Positions 6,994 to 12,409 of a stretch of DNA of 12,409 nt are shown piece after piece; the first letter of the stretch is position 1, and each line of letters starts with the position of its first letter. The notes under the pieces were generated by a model that was given only the letters and a program-made list of their open reading frames with translations, did not search any database and was not told the origin of the DNA. This DNA is from Lachnospiraceae bacterium UBA3692 (lineage in GTDB: Bacteria; Bacillota; Clostridia; Lachnospirales; Lachnospiraceae). The DNA lies in contig DFIR01000029.1 in the NCBI GenBank assembly GCA_002372815.1, positions 1 through 12,409 of the forward strand, given 5' to 3'. The position numbers and the translations under genes were made by a program.

Positions 6994-7263
6994 TCAGTCG
7001 TCCTCTTCGATCAGCCACAGTTCCAGGTAATCGAAGTCGATCGCCTCCATGAAGGCATCCTGCGTAAAGCGGCACTTCGCGTGCCGCTGAAAGTCCCGGA
7101 TACTCGCGTCCAGCCAGATCGGGACCGGCAGGTCGAAGCGCCGGCAGGCCTCCTCCAGCGCATGCGTGACCTTGTGCGTGCGCGTCTCCCGGCGGCCGTC
7201 CTCCACGACGGTATCTCTGAGGAGCCGGTTATCCTTCAGCTCCCTCACCCACATTCTGAACAT
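6994..7263 (-). CDS. Conserved small hypothetical protein
   Basis: An 89-residue soluble protein of unknown function with no signal peptide or membrane segment. It resembles small conserved proteins that I recall from other Clostridia, with the shared patterns NRLLRDTV (12-19), RTHKVTHALEE (28-38), PIWLD (48-52) and RFTQDAFMEAIDFDYLEL (65-82). No catalytic motif is evident. The acidic C-terminus ends in EEDD. A strong GGGAGGAG ribosome site lies just before the ATG. It starts 21 bases after the UDP-sugar pyrophosphorylase stop and is the last gene of the ylmH-trpS-pyrophosphorylase run, so a housekeeping or translation-linked role is possible but not shown. Confidence 0.82.
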   Translation of the reverse strand: MFRMWVRELKDNRLLRDTVVEDGRRETRTHKVTHALEEACRRFDLPVPIWLDASIRDFQRHAKCRFTQDAFMEAIDFDYLELWLIEEDD

Positions 7264-7284
7264 CCGCTCCTCCCAGGTCCCGGA

Positions 7285-8514
7285 TCACAGTTCGATGCCG
7301 TTCATCCGGCAGAGCTCCCTGGCGGATTCGACGCTGTCGACACCCGTCGGATTCTTGATCGGCGCGAATTCCTTCTCGCGGACGACCTCGTAGGGCAGGC
7401 AGGACTGCATCTCGTGCACCATGTCCAGTACCAGCTGTTCATATTTGTAGCCGTTCGGAGACTCGGGGCGGACCGGGTTTCCGTCCGCGTCGATGTAAGG
7501 GATCTTCTTCTCCACGACGTGCATCGGCAGCTTCTCGTCCACGATCCTCTCCAGCTCGCTCTCGCGGAAGAGGTAGTTCATGATCACACCGAAATTGTAG
7601 GCAGGGTCGCCCTTCTCGTCGTTGGCGGCGAGCAGCTCCGGAGTCATCTCATAGTATTCCACGATCGAGGGCTTGCCGTCCTCGAGGCAGATCGTGCCGA
7701 CGCGCTCCTCGCGGAAGGCCTTGCGCACGACCTTGGCGCCGACGCTGCATCCGCTCAGGATCGTCGCGCCGACGAAGCAGGGATCGCAGATCCGCTGCAG
7801 GACGTTGTCGACCGCGAAGATGTCCAGCCACTCCACGCCGAGCTCGTGCAGCTTGTCCACCAGTCCCGCTTTCCGCATGGAAAGGAACCAGCCGCCGTTG
7901 CCGTTGGGGGATGTTGCGATCCGGTCCTTCGCCTCCATATACACGTGTCCGTCATAGTCGGAAGCCGGCGCCATGTCCTGCATGAAGAACCAGACCTTGC
8001 TGCGGTCATAGCCGAAATAATTCATCTCTTCCATGAACTTCACGGTCTTCTCGTGGTTCTTCTCGCTGGTCATGATGAAGAGCGGGATCACCGCCCCCGC
8101 TTCCTTCACGACGTCCGTGAGATTCTCGATCAGGCGCTGCATGATGTAGACCGGCCGCGTCAGGCCGATATTGTACATGCACTTCGGGTCCTCCGACCCG
8201 AGTCTCGTGCCCATGCCGCCGGCAAGCAGCACCGCGGCTGTCTTCCCTTCGCGGATGGCGCGGATGCCCGCTTCCCGGAAATCCGCCTGTCTTCTCTCGA
8301 TCTCCGGGGTCTCCATCGCGCCGAGCGGTGTGATCACGCCCCTCTCAAGAGCGCTGTCCTTATCGGCACTGTAATGCAGCACGGAGAAATCCGTGCTCCC
8401 GATCTGCTCGAGCAGCCCCTGCTTCTGCGCGTCGTCCAGCTCCTCATACCAGCGAAGGACGTGGCTCTGCCCGAAATCCGCAAGTTTCTTCGAGGCTTCC
8501 TCGTAGGTCATCAT
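7285..8514 (-). CDS. UDP-N-acetylglucosamine/UDP-sugar pyrophosphorylase (UDPGP family)
   Basis: Expected to join UTP and a sugar 1-phosphate (GlcNAc-1-P or a hexose-1-P) into a UDP-sugar for cell-wall or glycan synthesis, releasing pyrophosphate. The 409-residue protein carries the nucleotide-binding signature LAGGMGTRLGSEDPK (97-111; Gln is more usual at the Met), a SPNGNGG loop (202-208), the metal/uridine-site VDN (235-237), YNFGVIMNYLF (306-316), KYEQLVLDM (357-365) and EFAPIKN (382-388). These are features of the UAP1/AGX group rather than the bacterial GlmU or GalU folds. The first ATG (8514) overlaps the trpS stop as ATGA, so translation is coupled; a second ATG follows at once. The sugar cannot be read from sequence. 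Confidence 0.88.
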   Translation of the reverse strand: MMTYEEASKKLADFGQSHVLRWYEELDDAQKQGLLEQIGSTDFSVLHYSADKDSALERGVITPLGAMETPEIERRQADFREAGIRAIREGKTAAVLLAGGMGTRLGSEDPKCMYNIGLTRPVYIMQRLIENLTDVVKEAGAVIPLFIMTSEKNHEKTVKFMEEMNYFGYDRSKVWFFMQDMAPASDYDGHVYMEAKDRIATSPNGNGGWFLSMRKAGLVDKLHELGVEWLDIFAVDNVLQRICDPCFVGATILSGCSVGAKVVRKAFREERVGTICLEDGKPSIVEYYEMTPELLAANDEKGDPAYNFGVIMNYLFRESELERIVDEKLPMHVVEKKIPYIDADGNPVRPESPNGYKYEQLVLDMVHEMQSCLPYEVVREKEFAPIKNPTGVDSVESARELCRMNGIEL

Positions 8515-9650
8515 TTCTTCTTCCCTCTCCTTCTGCCGTTCTCCCGGGCCTGTGCCTGTGCCGCGCGGTTCGCGAACGCCTCCTGCTGCTGCATGATCAG
8601 TTCACGGTCATCGAAGTAGTTGATGCGCATGGCGCTCTTGACCTCCGAGAGGGTCTGGGCCGCCTTGGCCTCCGCCGCTTCGCTTCCCTTCTGCAGCACC
8701 TCATACACGTACGGGATGTCCTTCTCGAACTCCCTGCGTCTCGCGCGGATGGGTCCGAGCGTCTCCTGCAGGACATTGTTCAGGAACTTCTTGACCTTCA
8801 CGTCCCCGAGGCCGCCGCGGCGGTAGTGCGCCTTCAGCTCCTCCAGGTCCGCATAGTCCGGAAGATAGGCCGCGAAGTGCTCCGGTGTGCAGAACGCGTC
8901 CAGATAGGTGAAGACGGTGTTGCCCTCCACCTTGCCGGGATCCGACACCTGCAGATGTCCGGGATCCGTGAACATGCTCATGACCTTCTTGCGGACGGTC
9001 TCCTCGTCGTCGGAGAGGTAGATGCAGTTGCCGAGGGACTTGCTCATCTTGGCCTGTCCGTCGGTGCCCGGCAGACGCATGCTCGCCTCGTTCTCGGGGA
9101 GCAGGATCTCCGGCTCCACGAGGGTCTCGCCGTAGATGCTGTTGAACTTGCGCACGATCTCGCGGGTCTGCTCGATCATGGGCTCCTGGTCCTCGCCCAC
9201 CGGAACGGTCGTCGCCTTGAACGCCGTGATATCGGACGCCTGGCTGATCGGATAGGTGAAGAAACCGACCGGGATGCTGTTCTCAAACTTGCGCATCTGG
9301 ATCTCGGCCTTGACCGTAGGGTTGCGCTGCAGCCTCGCCACCGTCACGAGATTCATATAGTAGAAAGAGAGCTCCGTGAGCTCCGGGATCTGCGACTGGA
9401 TGAACAGGTTCGACTTCGCCGGATCCAGGCCTGCGGAGAGGTAGTCGAGCGCCACTTCCACGATGTTGGCGCGCACCTTGTCCGGATTGTCGAAATTGTC
9501 CGTCAGGGCCTGGGCGTCCGCGATCATGATATAGATCTCGTCAAATCCCCCCTCGTTCTGCAGCTGCACGCGGCGGCGCAGAGATCCTACATAGTGTCCG
9601 ATATGGAGTCTTCCGGTGGGGCGGTCGCCCGTCAGAATGATCTTCTTCAT
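8511..9650 (-). CDS. trpS: Tryptophanyl-tRNA synthetase
   Basis: A class I aminoacyl-tRNA synthetase that charges tRNA-Trp with tryptophan using ATP. The N-terminal ILTGDRPTGRLHIGHYVGS places it in the TrpRS branch found in streptococci and many clostridia, unlike the E. coli form. The HIGH motif is at residues 16-19 and the KMSKS motif at 201-205. The 379-residue length includes a basic C-terminal tail (RRRGKKK). I chose the ATG at 9650 because GAAGGG lies 9 bases upstream and the protein then begins with the conserved MKKIILTGD; an in-frame GTG at 9689 would add 13 unsupported residues. No T-box leader fits in the 71-base gap after ylmH. The stop overlaps the next gene's start. Confidence 0.96.
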   Translation of the reverse strand: MKKIILTGDRPTGRLHIGHYVGSLRRRVQLQNEGGFDEIYIMIADAQALTDNFDNPDKVRANIVEVALDYLSAGLDPAKSNLFIQSQIPELTELSFYYMNLVTVARLQRNPTVKAEIQMRKFENSIPVGFFTYPISQASDITAFKATTVPVGEDQEPMIEQTREIVRKFNSIYGETLVEPEILLPENEASMRLPGTDGQAKMSKSLGNCIYLSDDEETVRKKVMSMFTDPGHLQVSDPGKVEGNTVFTYLDAFCTPEHFAAYLPDYADLEELKAHYRRGGLGDVKVKKFLNNVLQETLGPIRARRREFEKDIPYVYEVLQKGSEAAEAKAAQTLSEVKSAMRINYFDDRELIMQQQEAFANRAAQAQARENGRRRGKKK

Positions 9651-9721
9651 GTTTCTGGTCCCTTCTGTATACTGAGATTGTTGCGACACTTCATTTTAAA
9701 TGATTTTCCCAGGCATGTCTA

Positions 9722-10513
9722 TCACACAAAGTACCGGACCTGCGCGATCAGGCGGCCTTTCCGCGTGCTGCCGGCACAGCCGAGATAGAGGAATTTCCCG
9801 TACCCGCGCACGCTGATCCGCTCCCCCTCCCGCGGGGTATAGGACGCGGAGGTCACCAGCGAACCGCCTGCGTAGACGAGCTCCTTCTCGATCAGTTTCT
9901 GTGCGTCCGACCGGGAGAGCTTCCAGACCATGGCCAGAAGCGCATCGATCCGCTCGGAGGCGATGCTTCCCCGCATCTCCTGTGTCCGGATCTGCGCACT
10001 GCACTGCGCCGCCGGTACGCGGGCCACTTCCACGGTCGTGTGCCGCACCTGCGTGAGCTCCTGCTCCACCGTCTCCGCGATGCTCTTCATGACGAAGAGG
10101 CAGGCCTCCTCCTCCCCGGGAAGGATATCTCCGATCATCTCCCGCCGGACGCCGAGGTGCATAAGTGCGCCCAGATAGTCCCTGTGCCCCGGATGATCCG
10201 TGAAGCGCGCGTTCGCGGGCCTGACGCGCAGACACACGAACGGAAGGATCCCTCCGTCCGCGTCCTCCGCCGCCTCCTCAGCCATCCCCCTGTCCATATA
10301 GGAAGGAAGGAACAGGAGCACTCTCCTGTCCGCCTCCGGATAGCCGCCGGTCAGCAGGCGGTCCGTCCCCGCAAACGCGTCCTGCCGGAGGAGCCTCTGC
10401 ACAAAGGACTGCTCCTCCAGCGTGAGAAAAGCGGTGTGGGTGAGATAGTCGTTGCCGGCTGTGCGCCCCGCGAGATCGCGGATATGTCCGGCCAGTAGGT
10501 CTCTTTCTTCCAA
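9722..10513 (-). CDS. ylmH: YlmH-family S4-domain RNA-binding protein
   Basis: YlmH proteins bind RNA through a C-terminal S4 domain; in Bacillus subtilis YlmH associates with the ribosomal large subunit and takes part in ribosome-associated quality control. The 263-residue product has the family N-terminus (IRDLAGR and NDYLTHTAFLTLEEQ, residues 11-35), the central GHRDYLGALMHLGVRREMIGDI (109-130) and an S4 domain (about 183-243). The best start is TTG at 10513, which follows AGG/AGGA-type ribosome sites and gives the usual family length; no ATG fits. The gene is divergent from the XRE gene, and lies 71 bases before trpS with no clear promoter between, so it probably heads that operon. It is not next to sepF or divIVA here, unlike in Bacillus. 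Confidence 0.9.
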   Translation of the reverse strand: MEERDLLAGHIRDLAGRTAGNDYLTHTAFLTLEEQSFVQRLLRQDAFAGTDRLLTGGYPEADRRVLLFLPSYMDRGMAEEAAEDADGGILPFVCLRVRPANARFTDHPGHRDYLGALMHLGVRREMIGDILPGEEEACLFVMKSIAETVEQELTQVRHTTVEVARVPAAQCSAQIRTQEMRGSIASERIDALLAMVWKLSRSDAQKLIEKELVYAGGSLVTSASYTPREGERISVRGYGKFLYLGCAGSTRKGRLIAQVRYFV

Positions 10514-10527
10514 TCTTTCCTGCCTTT

Positions 10528-10553
10528 CCGGGATCCCGGGCCGCCGGGCGGCC
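10528..10553. repeat. Two adjoining GC palindromes upstream of ylmH
   Basis: The perfect 12-bp palindrome CCGGGATCCCGG (10528-10539) abuts the 15-bp palindrome GGCCGCC-G-GGCGGCC (10539-10553), sharing one base. They lie 15-40 bases before the ylmH TTG start, in the region shared with the divergent XRE gene. They could be an operator pair or hairpins in the ylmH leader; there is no T-tract to suggest a terminator. Confidence 0.55.
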
Positions 10554-10584
10554 TGTTGTCCTTTCCTTTCCTCCGATTGTGCGG

Positions 10585-10615
10585 TATACTTGCGGAACGG
10601 AACGAAATGGTTTCG
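10585..10615 (+). promoter_or_regulatory. Likely promoter and operator of the XRE gene
   Basis: A -10 TATACT (10585-10590) sits about 50 bases before the XRE start, with only a weak -35. Just after the predicted start site is the dyad CGAAA-TGG-TTTCG (10603-10615), where a self-repressing XRE protein could bind. Two copies of GGAAC lie between them. Function is inference from position and symmetry. Confidence 0.4.
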
Positions 10616-10639
10616 AATCCTTACGAGAGGAGCATGCGC

Positions 10640-10870
10640 ATGAACGCACAGTTTCTTACAAGACTCCGGGAGCTCCGCGCCGCGCGGAGCCTCACACAGA
10701 CCCAGGTCGCCCGCGTCCTCGGCGTCTCGCAGCGCACGTATTCCGATTATGAGCGCGGCAGGCTTCCCATGCGCGGGAGCCACCTCATCCGGCTCGCCGC
10801 TCTCTACGGCGTCAGCGCGGACTACCTGTGCGGCATCACGGAGGATCCGCAGCCTTATGCCGGATCCTGA
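10640..10870 (+). CDS. Minimal XRE-family HTH transcriptional regulator
   Basis: A 76-residue DNA-binding protein that is almost only a Cro/C1-type helix-turn-helix: LRELRAARSLTQTQVARVLG (residues 9-28) then VSQRTYSDYERGRLP (29-43), the recognition helix and following turn, and LYGVSADYLCG (55-65), the common end of this fold. I chose the second ATG (10640) because GAGAGGAG (10625-10632) is 7 bases away; the ATG six bases earlier is too close to it. It is divergent from ylmH and its last 16 bases overlap the end of scfB on the other strand. It may regulate itself, ylmH or the SCIFF cassette; the sequence does not decide this. The size also fits prophage or addiction regulators, but no partner gene is present. 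Confidence 0.88.
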   Translation: MNAQFLTRLRELRAARSLTQTQVARVLGVSQRTYSDYERGRLPMRGSHLIRLAALYGVSADYLCGITEDPQPYAGS

Positions 10871-12255
10871 CCGGCCGCGTCCTGCTGCGCCTCGGCCGCT
10901 TTCATCATCAGGGCGCACTCGATCCGCTTCCGGAAGAGCTTGCACCCGTATTCGTACGTGCCGTGGATATCCCCGGTCGCGTGGTAGGCGTTCGCGGCAC
11001 ACCCGCCGCTGCAGTAGAACTTCGCCCAGCAGTCCTGACATTCCGGTCTCGCGTAGACGTTGCAGAGCTTAAAGGCGTCCCGCTGCTTCGTATTCGTGAC
11101 GCCGTCCCACACGCTGCCCATGAGGAAGTCCGGATCCCCCACGAACTGGTGGCAGGGATACAGGTCCCCCCAGGCCGTCACCGCGAGATATTCCGTGCCG
11201 CTGCCGCAGCCGGACACGCGCTTGTAGATGCAGGGGCCGTGGGACAGATCGATCATATAATGATAGAATGTGATCGGCCGGCCCTCCGCTCTCCTGCGGA
11301 GCATATCGGCGGCGAGCTTCTCGTACTGTTCGAAGAGGACCGGCAGATCCTCCTCCGTCAGCGCGCTGGGGCTGTCCGGGGAGGTGACGACCGGCTCCAT
11401 GGAGAGCTCCCGGAACCCCAGGTCGTCCGCCATGTGGAAGATGTCCTCGGTGAAATCGGTGTTGAAATGCGTGAACGTGCCGCGCATGTAATAGCCGCGC
11501 CCGCGCCGCGCCTCCACGAGCTTCCGGAACTTCGGGACGATCGTGTCATAGCTGCCTCTGCCGCCGCGGTCCACGCGGAAGCGGTCGTTCACTTCCTTGC
11601 GGCCGTCCAGGCTCAGGACCACGTTGTAGCACTCCCGGTTCGCCCACTCGATGACCTCGTCCGTGATCCCCACGCCGTTGGTCGTGAGGGTGAAGCGGAA
11701 ATTCTTGTTCTTCTCCTTCTCGATGCTTCTGGCATAGGCGACCAGTTCCTTGATCACCCCGAAATTCATCAGCGGCTCGCCGCCGAAGAAGTCCACCTCC
11801 AGGTTCCTGCGGAATCCGGAATTCTCCACCAGAAAATCGAGTGCCCGCTTCCCGGTCTCAAAGGACATCAGCCCCTGCGCTCCGTGGAAATCTCCCTGCG
11901 ACGCGAAGCAGTAGGAGCACTGCAGGTTGCAGGTGTGCGCGACCAGCAGGCAGAGCGCCTTGATCACGGGCTTGCGCTGCTTCAGGTCGTACTGCACGCC
12001 TTCGTACACGTCCTCGGAGAACAGCCTGCCGCTCTCCCGCAGTTCGCGGATGTCCGAGAGCACGTCCTCCGCGTCCTCCCGGGTGAATCCCTTCTCTCCG
12101 AACTGCCGCACGAGGGCTTCGCGCGTCTCCTCTTCCGTCATGCCGCGGTCGAGCATGGCGACCGCCTCATATGCCGCATCATCCGTCACGTGCACGCTGC
12201 CGCTGTTCACGTCCAGGATCATGTTGTAACCGTTCAGTCTGTACTGATGGATCAT
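10855..12255 (-). CDS. scfB: SCIFF ranthipeptide radical SAM/SPASM maturase
   Basis: A radical SAM enzyme of the SCIFF maturase group, which uses SAM and [4Fe-4S] clusters to make thioether links from cysteines of the SCIFF precursor to neighbouring residues. The 466-residue protein starts with a peptide-binding (RRE/PqqD-like) region (about 1-90; LNGYNMILDVNSGSVHV at 7-23 matches the family). The radical SAM cluster motif CNLQCSYC has C109, C113 and C116. A GGE motif follows at 158-160. The C-terminal SPASM region has many cysteines (C342, C350, C368, C398, C406, C409, C415, C419, C438) for auxiliary clusters. The ATG has GAGGA 9 bases upstream. It follows the scfA peptide gene across a strong hairpin. 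Its stop lies inside the converging XRE gene. Comparison with the usual family length shows no truncation. Confidence 0.95.
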   Translation of the reverse strand: MIHQYRLNGYNMILDVNSGSVHVTDDAAYEAVAMLDRGMTEEETREALVRQFGEKGFTREDAEDVLSDIRELRESGRLFSEDVYEGVQYDLKQRKPVIKALCLLVAHTCNLQCSYCFASQGDFHGAQGLMSFETGKRALDFLVENSGFRRNLEVDFFGGEPLMNFGVIKELVAYARSIEKEKNKNFRFTLTTNGVGITDEVIEWANRECYNVVLSLDGRKEVNDRFRVDRGGRGSYDTIVPKFRKLVEARRGRGYYMRGTFTHFNTDFTEDIFHMADDLGFRELSMEPVVTSPDSPSALTEEDLPVLFEQYEKLAADMLRRRAEGRPITFYHYMIDLSHGPCIYKRVSGCGSGTEYLAVTAWGDLYPCHQFVGDPDFLMGSVWDGVTNTKQRDAFKLCNVYARPECQDCWAKFYCSGGCAANAYHATGDIHGTYEYGCKLFRKRIECALMMKAAEAQQDAAGQDPA

Positions 12256-12286
12256 TCTTTGCTGTCCTCACAGAAAACACTACGAA

Positions 12287-12318
12287 ACTGCCGGAGTGTA
12301 CATCGACACTCCGGCAGT
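12287..12318 (-). terminator. Strong hairpin between scfA and scfB (partial terminator or RNA stabiliser)
   Basis: A perfect 13-bp stem, ACTGCCGGAGTGT paired with ACACTCCGGCAGT (12287-12299 with 12306-12318), has a 6-base loop. On the minus strand it is followed by TTTCGTAGTGTTTTC, a broken T-tract, so some transcripts should stop here and some continue into scfB 32 bases later. This would give more peptide message than enzyme message. Confidence 0.8.
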
Positions 12319-12341
12319 CAATGCCTCGTCTCGTATCTTCG

Positions 12342-12357
12342 GCGCGCGTCCGCGCGC
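12342..12357 (-). repeat. Short GC hairpin after the scfA stop
   Basis: GCGCGCG and CGCGCGC (12342-12348 and 12351-12357) pair around a tiny loop, about 8 bases after the scfA stop codon on the minus strand. It has no T-tract. It may protect the scfA message end together with the larger hairpin downstream; the role is uncertain. Confidence 0.4.
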
Positions 12358-12364
12358 ACAGAGA

Positions 12365-12409
12365 TCACTCTGCCTTCTCGCACTCCTGGTTGGCGATGCC
12401 GCAGCTGGT
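12365..12409 (-). CDS. scfA: SCIFF ranthipeptide precursor, C-terminal end only
   Basis: The last 14 codons and TGA stop of a gene cut by the right edge read TSCGIANQECEKAE. This matches the end of SCIFF precursors (six cysteines in about 45 residues), which typically finish in a Thr-Ser-Cys, Val/Ile-Gly-Asn-Gln, Cys-Glu pattern. Two of the expected six cysteines are visible. The placement directly upstream of scfB on the same strand is the standard SCIFF layout. The N-terminal two thirds of the peptide, its ribosome site and its promoter lie outside the window. In this family the cysteines become thioether donors after ScfB acts. Confidence 0.9.
   Translation of the reverse strand, partial: TSCGIANQECEKAE

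Noticed and set aside
7081..8619. A 512-codon plus-strand open frame antisense to the UDP-sugar pyrophosphorylase
   Set aside because: The opposite strand carries clear family motifs; this frame is His-, Asp- and Leu-rich noise typical of antisense frames in GC-rich DNA.
9651..9721. T-box riboswitch before trpS
   Set aside because: The gap after ylmH is only 71 bases, with no stem I, T-box sequence or terminator.
9651..9721. Separate promoter for trpS using TATACA near the ribosome site
   Set aside because: The -10-like box is so close to the ATG that the leader would be too short to hold the GAAGGG site.
10514..11041. N-terminal extension of the ylmH frame by 176 codons
   Set aside because: It would run through the XRE gene and into scfB on the opposite and same strands, while family length and a ribosome site support the TTG at 10513.

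Overview
The window looks like chromosomal DNA of a GC-rich member of the Clostridia, most likely a Lachnospiraceae relative. The main clues are a SCIFF ranthipeptide with its radical SAM maturase, a long divergent ClpX, a streptococcal/clostridial-type TrpRS, a DUF975 membrane protein and a YlmH S4 protein. Promoters follow the standard TTGACA / TATAAT-like pattern, and the intergenic spacers are AT-rich beside GC-rich genes. No phage, transposon, plasmid or CRISPR signature was seen. Most genes read leftward (minus strand).

Layout, left to right. (1) Positions 1-110 hold a minus-strand promoter with an A/T-rich UP-like tract that fires out of the left edge, probably into an rRNA or other stable-RNA operon. 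(2) Positions 142-525 hold a two-tRNA serine unit, promoter then tRNA-Ser(UGA) then tRNA-Ser(GGA) then an intrinsic terminator. (3) Positions 618-1940 hold metK with its own promoter and a structured leader of about 80 nt. (4) Positions 2070-3167 hold two plus-strand membrane proteins, a small one and a DUF975 protein, ending at a terminator shared with the converging clpX. (5) Positions 3221-6953 hold htrA followed by a divergent clpX, probably one transcript: a membrane-anchored extracytoplasmic protease and a cytosolic AAA+ unfoldase. (6) Positions 6994-10513 hold a probable operon of ylmH, trpS, a UDP-sugar pyrophosphorylase and a conserved small protein, with tight spacing that includes an ATGA overlap. 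(7) Positions 10640-10870 hold a tiny XRE regulator, divergent from ylmH and overlapping tail-to-tail with the next gene. (8) Positions 10855-12409 hold the SCIFF maturase scfB and, at the right edge, the C-terminal codons of the SCIFF precursor scfA, separated by a strong hairpin.

The most distinctive biology is the scfA-scfB peptide modification cassette: a Cys-rich precursor matured by a radical SAM/SPASM enzyme into a thioether-bridged peptide. Second is the htrA-clpX pair, whose ClpX keeps its ATPase, pore and ClpP-docking motifs but lacks a recognisable RKH substrate loop and has a very long acidic linker. Third is the metK leader, which carries several complementary segments, including one that folds the start codon and ribosome binding site together. 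The remaining genes are ordinary translation, methyl-donor and cell-envelope housekeeping.
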